Shown in pieces: positions 34,009 through 42,702 of a stretch of DNA of 64,000 bases. The translations under genes were made by a program, and so were the position numbers. Each line of letters begins with the position of its first letter. The stretch's first letter is position 1. Source of the DNA: Streptomyces sp. NBC_00775 (GTDB taxonomy: Bacteria; Actinomycetota; Actinomycetes; Streptomycetales; Streptomycetaceae); the NCBI RefSeq assembly GCF_036347135.1, contig NZ_CP108938.1, positions 9,486,001 to 9,550,000 on the forward strand. The letters are read 5' to 3'. The notes under the pieces were generated by a model. That model was not told where the DNA came from, made no database searches, and saw only the letters and a program-made list of their open reading frames with translations.

Positions 34009-35172
34009 TCAGTTCAGGGCCGCGCGGCGGGTGGCGGCGCCGATGAGGGCGGCCACCGCCGCGAGCGCCGCCACGCTGGTGAGGGCCGCGGGCAGGGAGA
34101 ACCACTCCGCCATGAACCCGATCGAGGGTGGGCCGAGGAGCATGCCGCCGTAACCGAGCGTGGACGCGATCGCGACGCCGCTGGGGCCTGCCAGGGTGCC
34201 GGCGCGTTCGACGGCGACCGGGAAGATGTTGGCGAGCCCGAGTCCCGTGACGGCGAAGCCCAGCAGGGCCGCCCACAATGAGGGGGCGAGCGAGCCGAGC
34301 AGCATTCCGGCGGTGGCCATGGTGCCGCCCGCCACCAGTGTCCGGGTCCGCCCGAGCCGTTCCAGCAGGGTCGTCCCGCCGGCCCGGCCGATCGTCATGG
34401 CCAGGGCGAAGCACGTGTAGCCCGCGGCCGCGACGCCGGGGTGCGCGTCGAGGTCCTGCTCCAGGTGCAGCGCACCCCAGTCGGCCAGGGCACCCTCGCC
34501 GTACGCCGTGCAGAGGGCGATCAGGCCGAAGACGGTGACCAGTCCCCGGGTGCGGGTGTCCAGCCGGCGCGGGGTGTGTTCCTCGCGGTGCGGACGGTCC
34601 GGTGTCTTCACGGGTTCGTGGCGCAGCAGGGTGCGTCCCGCGAGCGCGGTCACCAGCAGGCCGATCACGGCCAGGCCGAGCAGATGGCGGGCGGGCGACA
34701 GGGAACCAGCGACCAGTCCGCCGAGCCCCGCGCCGATCATGCCGCCCAGGCTGAACGCGGCGTGGAAGCTGGGCATGATCGGCCGCCGAAGCACGGCCAC
34801 CAGATCGACAGCGGCACTGTTGAACGCCACATTGATCCCGCCGTAGGCCGCTCCAAAGATCAACAGCACCGCGCCCAGGGCCGGTACGGAGTGTGTCAGC
34901 GGCGGGAGCGCCACGCTCAGTGAGAGCAGGATGCCGCAGACGACGGTCACCGGGTGGTTGCCGAAGCGGCGGCACAGCCGTCCGGTGAGCGTCATCGTGA
35001 TCACCGCCCCGGCGGAGACGCAGAGGAGGGCGAGCCCCAGTTCTCCGGCCGAGGCGCCGGTCTGTTCCTTGATCGCGGGGATGCGGACGACCCAGCCGGC
35101 GAAGACGAAGCCGTCGAGGGCGAAGAAGGCGGTGAGGGCTGTGCGGAGTCGGGTGAGGTCGTTGTCCGGCAC
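34009..35172 (-). CDS. MFS transporter (uncharacterised)
   Basis: Up to 399 residues with about 12 helices. I use GTG 35172 (387 aa) because GTG 35208 falls inside an inverted repeat and neither has a good ribosome site. It begins TALTAFFALDGFVFAGWVVRIPAIKEQTG, with LTGRLCRRFGNHPVTVV as the MFS A-type loop, GAAYGGINVAFNSAAVD, and a second-half copy FALAMTIGRAGGTTLLERLGRTRTL. Such proteins resemble a family of uptake or efflux carriers of unknown cargo (YbjJ/FsrC-like). The inverted repeat over the start suggests a repressor. Confidence 0.82.
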   Translation of the reverse strand: MPDNDLTRLRTALTAFFALDGFVFAGWVVRIPAIKEQTGASAGELGLALLCVSAGAVITMTLTGRLCRRFGNHPVTVVCGILLSLSVALPPLTHSVPALGAVLLIFGAAYGGINVAFNSAAVDLVAVLRRPIMPSFHAAFSLGGMIGAGLGGLVAGSLSPARHLLGLAVIGLLVTALAGRTLLRHEPVKTPDRPHREEHTPRRLDTRTRGLVTVFGLIALCTAYGEGALADWGALHLEQDLDAHPGVAAAGYTCFALAMTIGRAGGTTLLERLGRTRTLVAGGTMATAGMLLGSLAPSLWAALLGFAVTGLGLANIFPVAVERAGTLAGPSGVAIASTLGYGGMLLGPPSIGFMAEWFSLPAALTSVAALAAVAALIGAATRRAALN

Positions 35173-35187
35173 GACGTTGTGCTTTCG

Positions 35188-35214
35188 GACTTTGTTTATT
35201 AGCGGCACAAAGTC
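35188..35214. promoter_or_regulatory. Inverted repeat at the MFS gene start
   Basis: GACTTTGT at 35188-35195 and ACAAAGTC at 35207-35214: perfect 8-bp arms with an 11-base AT-rich spacer. It overlaps the upstream candidate start codon (35206-35208), so transcription probably starts here and translation at 35172. Confidence 0.6.
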
Positions 35215-35667
35215 AGGCTAGGTCGGTGATGGAGGTCGGGGCAAGTGGGAAGACTGGCTGGAGCGGTGAAGAGTGGCTGAGTTCCTGCTCAAGCTCACCG
35301 CCAGTTGAAACGGCTCGTGCCCCGTGGGCGCGCGCCGACGGGCCCGGCCTGCCCCCAGGTCTGCCGTGTCCGGCTCGGTTGGGAGGCGGGCGGCGCTGAC
35401 CTCGATCTACGGGGAATGCCCGACGCGCCTTCCTTGCCGCGACCAGCGCCGCACCGGGGCGGCCGGTCCCCGACTCGGGCCACATGCCCCGGCCGAGGGG
35501 ATGGGCGTCACGGGGTCATCAGGTCAATCGTCCGGGACTCTTGACTCGGAATGTGTCAGCCGTGATCCTCGTCGCATAACTTGCACCGGTCATGACAAGT
35601 CGGGAGGGGCTGTCTCCGGACCCCCGCCGGCCTGCTCGTTGACCGCGTCATCCCCGCCGACCGAGGG
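35215..35667. other. Gene-poor spacer
   Basis: About 450 bp between the divergent MFS gene and the secreted hydrolase. Short frames exist on both strands but show no start signals, motifs or membrane pattern I can support. No repeat or RNA fold stands out beyond the inverted repeat to its left. Confidence 0.5.
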
Positions 35668-37740
35668 ATGTGGGTAGTGATCGTGGATCGATGCTCGTAC
35701 CGCAGGCGCAAGGACGTCACTCTTGTGTCGCTGCTCCTCCTCGTGCTGGCCATGGCCCTCGGCCCCACGCCGAGTTCGGCCGCCGCCGCCGACTGGTGGA
35801 CTCCGACCGCACGCCCCACCCCGGACTCGCAGATCAACGTCACCGGCGAGCCGTTCACGGGCACCAACGCCGAAGGAGAGGTGCGCGGCTTCGTCGACGC
35901 CCACGACCACCTCTTCGCCAACGAGGCCTTCGGCGGGCGACTCATCTGCGGCAAGACATTCTCCGAGGCCGGGATCGCCGACGCGCTCAAGGACTGTCCC
36001 GAGCACTACCCCGACGGTTCGCTCGCGGTCTTCGACTTCATCACCAAGGGCGGTGACGGCCGGCACGACCCGGTCGGCTGGCCCACGTTCAAGGACTGGC
36101 CCGCGCACGACTCGCTGACCCACCAGCAGAACTACTACGCCTGGGTGGAACGGGCCTGGCGCGGCGGCCAGCGGGTGCTCGTCAACGACCTCGTCACCAA
36201 CGGTGTGATCTGCTCGGTGTACTTCTTCAAGGACCGCAGCTGCGACGAGATGACGTCGATCCGGCTGCAGGCGAAGCTGACGTACGACCTGCAGGCGTAC
36301 GTCGACAAGATGTACGGCGGTACGGGCAAGGGCTGGTTCCGGATCGTCACTGACAGCGCGCAGGCCCGCGAGGTCATCAAGCAGGGCAAACTGGCGGTCA
36401 TCCTGGGCGTCGAGACCTCTGAGCCGTTCGGCTGCAAGCAGGTCCTGGACATCGCCCAGTGCAGCAAGGCCGACATCGACGCGGGGCTGGACGAGCTGTA
36501 CGCGCTGGGCGTGCGCAGCATGTTCCTGTGCCACAAGTTCGACAACGCCCTGTGCGGGGTCCGCTTCGACGAGGGTGCGCTCGGAACGGCCATCAACGTC
36601 GGGCAGTTCCTGTCGACCGGCACCTTCTGGAAGACGGAGAAGTGCACGGGCCCGCAGCACGACAACCCCATCAACGGAGCCTCCGCGTCCGAGGCCGAGG
36701 AGAAACTCCCGACGGGCGTGGAGGTCCCCTCGTACGCCGGCGACGCCCAGTGCAACACCCGCGGTCTCACCGACCTCGGTGAGTACGCCGTGCGCGGCAT
36801 GATGAAACGCAAGATGATGCTGGAGATCGACCACATGAGCGTCAAGGCCGTCGGCCGCGCGCTCGACATCTTCGAGGCCGATTCGTATCCCGGCGTGATT
36901 TCCTCGCACAGCTGGATGGATCTGAACTGGACCGAGCGGGTCTACGGTCTCGGCGGCTTCGTCGCCCAGTACATGCACGGCTCGGAGGGATTCGTCGCCG
37001 AGGCCAACCGCACGAAGGCGCTGCGGGACAAGTACGACGTCGGCTACGGCTACGGCACGGACATGAACGGCGTCGGCGGCTGGCCGGCACCGCGCGGAGC
37101 GGATGCCCCCAACAAGGTCACGTACCCCTTCCGCAGCGTCGACGGCGGCTCCGTCATCGACAGGCAGACCACCGGCGAGCGCACCTGGGACCTGAACACC
37201 GACGGAGCCGCGCACTACGGCCTCGTGCCGGACTGGATCGAGGACATCCGGCTCGTCGGCGGACAGGACGTGGTGAACGACCTCTTCCGGGGCGCCGAGT
37301 CCTACCTCGACACGTGGGGCGCGACCGAGAAGCACCAGGCCGGAGTCAACCTCGCCAAGGGCGCGGCGGCCACGGCCAGTTCGGCCGAGTGGAACCCGTT
37401 CACGAGCTACGCACCCAGCCGGGCCGTGGACGGCACACGGGACACCCGCTGGGCCAGCGACTGGAGCGACGACCAGTCGCTGCGCATCGACCTTGGCTCC
37501 ACGAACCTGGTCGGGCGCGTCACGCTCGACTGGGAGCGGGCGTACGGGAAGTCGTACCGCATCGAACTCTCCACCGACGGAGCGAACTGGCAGACCGCCT
37601 GGTCCACGACGTCCGGCGACGGCGGCCTGGACACGGCCCTGTTCACCGGCACACCGGCCCGCTACGTCCGCATCCACGGCCTGGAACGCGGCACAGGCTG
37701 GGGATACTCGCTCTACGAAGTAGGCGTTCACAGCAGCTGA
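35668..37740 (+). CDS. Secreted M19-like metal hydrolase with C-terminal discoidin (F5/8) domain
   Basis: A 690-residue exported protein (start ATG 35668; GTG 35677 has the better-spaced GAGGGA). A signal peptide (about 1-39: RRRKDVTLVSLLLLVLAMALGP...SSAAAA) leads to a TIM-barrel hydrolase-like core: FVDAHDHLFANEAFGG, AVILGVETSEP, RSMFLCHKFDNALCGVRF, KMMLEIDHMS, PGVISSHSWMD and YGYGTDMNGVGG, a set of His/Asp/Glu ligands reminiscent of membrane dipeptidase (M19) and amidohydrolases. Residues about 555-690 form a discoidin/F5-8 carbohydrate-binding module (SAEWNPFTSYAPSRAVDGTRDTRWASDW, RVTLDWE, YVRIHGLERG). Substrate unknown; a cell-wall or glycoside target is plausible. A TetR gene follows 29 bases downstream. 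Confidence 0.85.
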   Translation: MWVVIVDRCSYRRRKDVTLVSLLLLVLAMALGPTPSSAAAADWWTPTARPTPDSQINVTGEPFTGTNAEGEVRGFVDAHDHLFANEAFGGRLICGKTFSEAGIADALKDCPEHYPDGSLAVFDFITKGGDGRHDPVGWPTFKDWPAHDSLTHQQNYYAWVERAWRGGQRVLVNDLVTNGVICSVYFFKDRSCDEMTSIRLQAKLTYDLQAYVDKMYGGTGKGWFRIVTDSAQAREVIKQGKLAVILGVETSEPFGCKQVLDIAQCSKADIDAGLDELYALGVRSMFLCHKFDNALCGVRFDEGALGTAINVGQFLSTGTFWKTEKCTGPQHDNPINGASASEAEEKLPTGVEVPSYAGDAQCNTRGLTDLGEYAVRGMMKRKMMLEIDHMSVKAVGRALDIFEADSYPGVISSHSWMDLNWTERVYGLGGFVAQYMHGSEGFVAEANRTKALRDKYDVGYGYGTDMNGVGGWPAPRGADAPNKVTYPFRSVDGGSVIDRQTTGERTWDLNTDGAAHYGLVPDWIEDIRLVGGQDVVNDLFRGAESYLDTWGATEKHQAGVNLAKGAAATASSAEWNPFTSYAPSRAVDGTRDTRWASDWSDDQSLRIDLGSTNLVGRVTLDWERAYGKSYRIELSTDGANWQTAWSTTSGDGGLDTALFTGTPARYVRIHGLERGTGWGYSLYEVGVHSS

Positions 37741-37769
37741 GCTGCGGCACGAGCACGAAGGACACGCGG

Positions 37770-38378
37770 ATGGCACGGATGCCGTTGGCCGAACGGCGCC
37801 GGCAGCTGACGGAAGCAGCGATCAGGGCGATGGCCCGGGACGGCGTCGCCAAGACGACGACCCGGTCCATCGCCGCCGAGGCGAGCGTGTCCCTGAGCGT
37901 CTTCCACTACTGCTTCGATTCCAAGCAGGCCCTGGTCGAGTCCGTCATCACGACCCTCACCGACCACTCCGTGACAGTGGTGAAGGACGCGCTACGACCC
38001 AGGGCCACGCTCGAGGAGACGGTCCGGGCCGGCTTCCAGGCCTACTGGGACCACGTCCGCGCCCACCCCGACGAGCACATGCTCACCTACGAACTGACGC
38101 AATACGCCCTGCGCCAGCCGGGGTTCGAGCATCTGGCCCGACGGCAGTACGAGCTGTACAGCGACGCGTACGCCGCTCTGATCGACCAGTTGACCCGGAG
38201 CATGAACCTCCGACTCCACGTGCCCGTCTCGGTACTGGCCCGCTATCTGGCTGCCATGACCGACGGCCTGACCCTCAACTACCTCGTGCTCGGTGACGAG
38301 TCCGCCTGGACCGAAATCCTCGACACGCTCATCGCCCACATAGCCGGTCTGGTGCACGACGAAGCGCACCAGGCTTAG
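37770..38378 (+). CDS. TetR-family regulator
   Basis: A 202-residue regulator. ATG 37770 has AAGGA 7 bases upstream; the frame is open further back into the hydrolase gene's 3' end, which I reject. The helix-turn-helix is KTTTRSIAAEASVSLSVFHYCFDSKQALVESVI. The ligand-binding half contains LRPRATLEETVRAGFQAYWDHVRAHPDEHMLTYELTQYALRQPG, resembling the BetI-like C-terminal domain. It lies only 29 bases after the secreted hydrolase gene, so the two are probably one unit, and it may regulate that gene. Confidence 0.92.
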   Translation: MARMPLAERRRQLTEAAIRAMARDGVAKTTTRSIAAEASVSLSVFHYCFDSKQALVESVITTLTDHSVTVVKDALRPRATLEETVRAGFQAYWDHVRAHPDEHMLTYELTQYALRQPGFEHLARRQYELYSDAYAALIDQLTRSMNLRLHVPVSVLARYLAAMTDGLTLNYLVLGDESAWTEILDTLIAHIAGLVHDEAHQA

Positions 38379-38512
38379 CCCATTGAGCCTCTCGTGCCCG
38401 CGCATGGCTTCGCCGAATTGCGGGGAGCGGCCGCAGCGTTACGGCTTCCTGCCATCCTCCCTGACATAGTCGACAAAAGGAATTTTTCGCACGGGAGATC
38501 TGGGGGTGGCAG

Positions 38513-39349
38513 ATGAGCCAGCACGAGGAGCACTCCGAAGGGGCGGGGCCGTTCACCACCCGGCTGACCTGGCGGCTCGTGTCTGGGGGCACTGCGGTCT
38601 GGGAGTCGCGCCTGGCGCGTAAACGTGGCCTGGTCGCCGTACGCGCCGCGGGTGAGCTGGAGTTCCGCTTCCGGCGAGCAGACAGCGTGTCGGTTGGCCG
38701 GCTGCGCAGGCTCAACGACGTCGCCGCGGGTGCGTTCACCGTTGGCGGGGCCCTCTTCGCCCTCGGGGCCGGAGTCGCCCAGTTCGGCTCGGGCGACGCG
38801 ACGGGCGCCTGGATCTATTTCGCGGGCGGCCTCTTCTTCAACACCGGTGGTTACGCCTCGCTGCTTCAGGCGATCAATGCTCCTCGCCGGGACAGCGAAG
38901 CTGGTGCGCTGGCGGCGCGGCGCTGGAGGTTGTGGAGCTACGAGCCCACCCGGATCGACTGGCTGAGCACTTTCTTGCTGTTCGTGGGAACGCTGGTGTT
39001 CGGCATCAATCTGCTGAACTCCCTGCTTCAGGGGCTCTCGCTCCACCAGGTGAACAGACTCATCTGGGCCCCCGACATGGTCGGGTGCATCCTGTTTCTG
39101 ATTTCGGGGCACCTTGCGCTGGTCGAGGTCTGCCATGGCCGGCCAGGCGTCCGTGCCCGTGACCTCGGCTGGTGGATCGTCGCGATCAATCAGTTCGGGT
39201 CCGTGCTCTTCCTGGTTTCGGCGCTGGCTGCCTTCACACGTCCCGCCACCGGAAGCGTTGTGAATGCCGACATCGCCAACTGGGGCACGCTCGCTGGGGC
39301 GTTGTGCTTCTCGGTCGGAGGCGTGCTCCAATTCTTCGAACGCCCCTAG
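38513..39349 (+). CDS. Multi-pass membrane protein with YrhK-like segments
   Basis: A 278-residue protein starting at ATG 38513, with GGGGGTGG upstream. After a soluble N-terminus of about 70 residues come at least six helices. Helix pairs such as VAAGAFTVGGALFALGAGVAQ with WIYFAGGLFFNTGGYASLLQAI, and WWIVAINQFGSVLFLVSALAAF with WGTLAGALCFSVGGVLQFFE, resemble the short YrhK-type membrane domain, here apparently repeated. No enzymatic motif is visible. Function unknown. No close neighbours on its strand. Confidence 0.75.
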   Translation: MSQHEEHSEGAGPFTTRLTWRLVSGGTAVWESRLARKRGLVAVRAAGELEFRFRRADSVSVGRLRRLNDVAAGAFTVGGALFALGAGVAQFGSGDATGAWIYFAGGLFFNTGGYASLLQAINAPRRDSEAGALAARRWRLWSYEPTRIDWLSTFLLFVGTLVFGINLLNSLLQGLSLHQVNRLIWAPDMVGCILFLISGHLALVEVCHGRPGVRARDLGWWIVAINQFGSVLFLVSALAAFTRPATGSVVNADIANWGTLAGALCFSVGGVLQFFERP

Positions 39350-39664
39350 GAGAGCTGCGGGAAGCGCCATTGCCGCGGGCGGCGCCATAACCTTCGGGAC
39401 ACCGTCATGGCGGGTGAAGACCCCGGAAGAGCGGCTCGGACGACCTCTCCAGTGCCTTGGGAACCGACGGTGGAGCGGGCGGTGAGTGCGACCCCGCACC
39501 ACGAGTCATCCGGATGCCGCAACGAAAACTGCATCACCCATCCGGCCGACCCGACGTGCCGTCGTCTGCCGCGCCGGGAAGCCTAGGATCCGCCACTAGA
39601 GAGAGGGACGTCGCCTACCCCTGTCTGGTATCGGCGAGCCCACGTCATGACCGGAGGAAACGGG
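39350..39664. other. Spacer before the DUF6230 gene
   Basis: About 315 bp without a supportable gene. TAGGAT at 39584-39589 fits a TANNNT -10 element, followed by GGAGG at 39653-39657 as the ribosome site of the next gene. No clear -35 was found. Confidence 0.4.
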
Positions 39665-40288
39665 ATGCTGCACCGCGCCGGCAGGACCTCCTGGAAGCGT
39701 TTTGCCGCCGTTCTCGTCCCGAGTGTCATGGCCGTCGCGGCTCTCGGTATCGGCATGGCGCAAGGAGCACTGGCCGCGTCGTTCCTCATCTCCGGCCAGA
39801 AGTTCCAGGTGGCCCTGGACACTCTGGACGTCCGTGGTCTGAGCATCTACGGCATGGTGGACGTGACCAGGAAGGGTGCCCCCGTGCCGGTAGTGGTCAC
39901 CGGGGCCAGACGTGCGGAGATCAGCGGGCTGTGCCAGTCCGTGGTGGTCCCGATCCCGGTCCTGGGCCCGTACACGCTGAAGATCACCGGCGGCGAACGG
40001 AGGCCGGTCGAGGCGAAGAACTTGTTCCTCGACGCGACATCCCTGTCGAGCGGACAGGCGAATTTCGACGACCTCGACATCGGTGTGGCGGCGGGAGCGG
40101 TCAGCAAGGGCCCGATCAGTCGGGAGGACAGGAACTCCCGGTTCTTCGATCCCAACGGCTTCGCTCAGCAGGCGGATTCGGCCTTCCTGAGCGACGTGCG
40201 CTTCACTACGGTCGCAGTCTCGGCCGCCACGTTCAACGTTCCGGGCCTCGATGTGAGGCTCAAGCAAGGCAGCCACGAGTGCTTCTGA
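39665..40288 (+). CDS. DUF6230-family exported protein
   Basis: A 207-residue protein. I start at ATG 39665 because GGAGG lies 7 bases before it; ATG 39647 is also in frame. A signal or anchor helix is FAAVLVPSVMAVAALGIGMAQGALA (about 14-38), followed by a mainly beta domain opening SFLISGQKFQVALDTLDVRGLSIYG, typical of DUF6230. No enzyme motif is seen. In many streptomycetes this family is coded beside a DUF6114 membrane protein, as here; the pair is presumably a membrane or envelope unit. Function not established. Confidence 0.9.
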   Translation: MLHRAGRTSWKRFAAVLVPSVMAVAALGIGMAQGALAASFLISGQKFQVALDTLDVRGLSIYGMVDVTRKGAPVPVVVTGARRAEISGLCQSVVVPIPVLGPYTLKITGGERRPVEAKNLFLDATSLSSGQANFDDLDIGVAAGAVSKGPISREDRNSRFFDPNGFAQQADSAFLSDVRFTTVAVSAATFNVPGLDVRLKQGSHECF

Positions 40289-40364
40289 CCCATCGAAACA
40301 GGCACGCACCTTCCGCGCCCGCTCGCCGCACGCTCCCGCCTGCCGCACATCATGGAAGGCCCAC

Positions 40365-40847
40365 GTGTTCTTCGAACTATTCGGCGGACGCCGAGATTTG
40401 CGTGTCGCTGCCGCCGACGCCAGACGGGGATTCAGGACGTGGCGGGGCGAACGTCCCTTCTGGGCAGGACTGTTCACCTTCGCGGCGGGCCTGCCCATCC
40501 TCTACTTTCCGTACGCGCACTTGAACTTCGGCGCCATCCCACTGGCACTGTCGACCTCGGCCGGCGCGGGGTCGCTGATCATCGGGGTTCTCCTCGTGGC
40601 CCTGGCCATCTCCCTCTGGTTCCACCAGCAGGCGCGCGTGTTCGCGGGGATCACAGTCATTCTGCTTGCCCTCATCTCGTTTCCCGTCGCCAATTTCGGG
40701 GGCCTCCTCATCGGGTTGATTTCCGGCCTGATCGGCGGATCCCTGGCGTGTGCCTGGATTCCTCCGACGGGCGGCGCCGAGTCGCAGCCCGCAGCGAACC
40801 GTGCATCAACGACCGTCCCCGCGGGTGAGGACCACGGTGGCGAGTGA
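40365..40847 (+). CDS. DUF6114-family membrane protein
   Basis: A 160-residue protein starting at GTG 40365 with GGAAGG 5-10 bases before it. Four helices: WAGLFTFAAGLPILYFPY, STSAGAGSLIIGVLLVALAISL, VFAGITVILLALISF and FGGLLIGLISGLIGGSLA. RTWRGERPFWAG at the N-terminal cytosolic side is typical of DUF6114. Linked to the DUF6230 gene and to a third gene that overlaps its 3' end by 11 bases, suggesting a three-gene operon with a shared role at the cell surface. Function unknown. Confidence 0.9.
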   Translation: MFFELFGGRRDLRVAAADARRGFRTWRGERPFWAGLFTFAAGLPILYFPYAHLNFGAIPLALSTSAGAGSLIIGVLLVALAISLWFHQQARVFAGITVILLALISFPVANFGGLLIGLISGLIGGSLACAWIPPTGGAESQPAANRASTTVPAGEDHGGE

Positions 40848-41553
40848 CGACCTGACCGACTGTGCGGCAGGCGGGCCGGAGTCCGAGCCCCGCCATCTGA
40901 GCAGTGCGGTGAAGAGCCGCTCGGCCGGTCGGCTGCTGCGGCCTCTCGCCTGCGCGCTGGCAGTGGCCGCCCTGTCGTTGGTCCTCCAGGTCGCCACGCC
41001 AGCGACCTCGAAGGCGTTGCTCGCCCCTGGCGGCATCCGCTCCTCCAAGACACCAGCAGGTGCCCGCACGCCGGTCGACCAGCCGTCGGCCCGCCCGGCG
41101 AACGTCCCCTGGGTGCTGCGCGCCGACAGACTCGTGCTCCACGACAGCGCCTTCCTGGGCGTGGTCACCGTCCGGACCGCGGCCGGGTCCAAGCGGGTGT
41201 TGAAGTTCACCGCACGGTCGCTGGACTTCGGCGACCTCGCCCTGACGGCGGGCCGCGGCCGCGCGGCGATGCGTCTGCGGGCCAAGCCCGCGACCACATC
41301 TACGGTCAAGGGCAAGGACCTGGTGACTCTGTACACCCAGAAGCTGTCCGGCACACTCGTCGGACTGGGCGGCGCTCCGCTCCCGGCGGACCGCAGCGTC
41401 ACCGTCACGCCCGACAAGCTGCCCCCGTGGCTCTCCCACCCCGCTGTGCCCACCCGCACGGTCACCTTCGAGAACGTGACCGTTTCACAGGTCGCCCAGC
41501 TCAGCGGCGACATGTCCATCACCGGACCGGCCCTCAGCGCCGCGGCCGGGTGA
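40837..41553 (+). CDS. Membrane-anchored protein of the DUF6230/DUF6114 operon, unknown function
   Basis: A 238-residue product starting at GTG 40837, which overlaps the DUF6114 stop by 11 bases; GTG 40825 is an alternative. After about 30 cytosolic residues an uncleaved or signal-type helix appears (RPLACALAVAALSLVLQVA), then an exported, mainly beta region (WVLRADRLVLHDSAFLGVVTVRTAAG, VTVTPDKLPPWLSHPAVP, VTFENVTVSQVAQLSGDMSI). The phrasing of the beta region recalls the DUF6230 protein, so it may be a distant copy. I do not recognise a named family. Confidence 0.72.
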   Translation: MASDDLTDCAAGGPESEPRHLSSAVKSRSAGRLLRPLACALAVAALSLVLQVATPATSKALLAPGGIRSSKTPAGARTPVDQPSARPANVPWVLRADRLVLHDSAFLGVVTVRTAAGSKRVLKFTARSLDFGDLALTAGRGRAAMRLRAKPATTSTVKGKDLVTLYTQKLSGTLVGLGGAPLPADRSVTVTPDKLPPWLSHPAVPTRTVTFENVTVSQVAQLSGDMSITGPALSAAAG

Positions 41554-41719
41554 CGCCGCTTCCTCGCCTTCTTCGGCGAGCAGCTCACCAGAAGGTTCTC
41601 GGGACCGCTCTCGGCCCCAAGTACGCCCCGAGATCGGGCTTGCCGTCGTGCCCCCGGGTCTGGAACGATCGCTGCCCCCGTCACTCACCACAATGGGTGA
41701 TGGCCGTCAAGGAGGTCCG

Positions 41720-42622
41720 ATGCACAGGCGGTGGCTGTTCATATCGGCGGCCGCGGCGCTCGTAGTCGTCTCCTTGGTCCTGGTGCTCCTCCCCGACCAT
41801 GAGGCCGACGCCAGGCACGCCGCGGCCACCCCTGTCGTCGGTACGCCGGCGAACGTCCCGCCCACGACGGGGTCCCCGACCCCCTCCGGTGGTGCGACCA
41901 CCGCGTCGGCGAAGCCTTCGGCCAAGAGCACCCCGCGGACGCCGTCCACCGCGTCGGCGAAGCCGTCAGCGACGGACGCCCCGCAAGCACCGTCCGCCGG
42001 CGCACCGTTGGCGGGACGCATACGGCCCGCCCTCACCTACGAAGGAGTTGCCACCTTCTACGACTCGGACGGCGGAGGCGCATGCCTGTACGACCCGAGT
42101 GGTGATGTCATGACCGGGGCGATGAACTCCACCGACTACGAGTCGGCCAAGGCCTGCGGCGCGTATGTGTCCGTCCGCGCGGCCAACGGGGCCTCCATCA
42201 CGGTCCGCATCACCAACGAATGCCCAGGGGAGTGCGCACCCGGGCAGATCGACCTCAGCGCAGAGGCGTTCGCCAAGCTCGCGGCCCCCTCGCGCGGCCG
42301 GATCGCGATCACGTGGAAGCTGGTGAGCCCCAGCACTCCCGGCACGATGTCGATCCGGTACAAGACCGGGTCCAGCCGCTACTGGTGCGGCATCCAGGTC
42401 ATAGGTCACCGGAATCCGGTGGGCCGCTTGGAGGTCCGTGCCGGCAGCGGCTGGCGTCAGCTGTCGCGCGCCGACTACAACTACTTCATTTCCGGCGACG
42501 GTACCGGGTGCGGCGGCGCGATCAGGATCACCGACATCTTCGGAGAACGGCTCACCGTCGACGGGATCGCGATCCGGCCGAACGTCATGCAGCCGACCCG
42601 GGTCCAGTTCGCCAAGCACTGA
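41720..42622 (+). CDS. Expansin EXLX1-family secreted protein
   Basis: A 300-residue exported protein. AAGGAGG at 41709-41715 fixes ATG 41720. A helix at 6-25 anchors or signals export; residues 30-95 are a Ala/Pro/Thr/Ser-rich linker (TPSGGATTASAKPSAKST...) that would span cell wall. Then a double-psi beta-barrel domain (YEGVATFYDSDGGGACLY, KACGAYVSVRA, VRITNECPGECAPGQIDLSAEAFAKLA) with the Cys and Asp of the expansin core, and a second beta domain (about 205-300: YWCGIQVIGHRNPVGRLEVRAG). Expansins loosen polysaccharide networks without hydrolysis. Probably acts on plant or its own cell wall. Confidence 0.88.
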   Translation: MHRRWLFISAAAALVVVSLVLVLLPDHEADARHAAATPVVGTPANVPPTTGSPTPSGGATTASAKPSAKSTPRTPSTASAKPSATDAPQAPSAGAPLAGRIRPALTYEGVATFYDSDGGGACLYDPSGDVMTGAMNSTDYESAKACGAYVSVRAANGASITVRITNECPGECAPGQIDLSAEAFAKLAAPSRGRIAITWKLVSPSTPGTMSIRYKTGSSRYWCGIQVIGHRNPVGRLEVRAGSGWRQLSRADYNYFISGDGTGCGGAIRITDIFGERLTVDGIAIRPNVMQPTRVQFAKH

Positions 42623-42702
42623 TCCTGTATTCCGTGTCCATCTGAACGACCGTCATATCAGGCTGGCATGCTGTCAGTTCCGCCTTGCCTCAGGGGGTTC
42701 TC

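Noticed and set aside
33944..34975. Upstream in-frame extension of the maleylpyruvate isomerase-family gene
   Set aside because: It runs antisense-like through the MFS gene in another phase and has no domain; the enzyme starts properly at ATG 33943.
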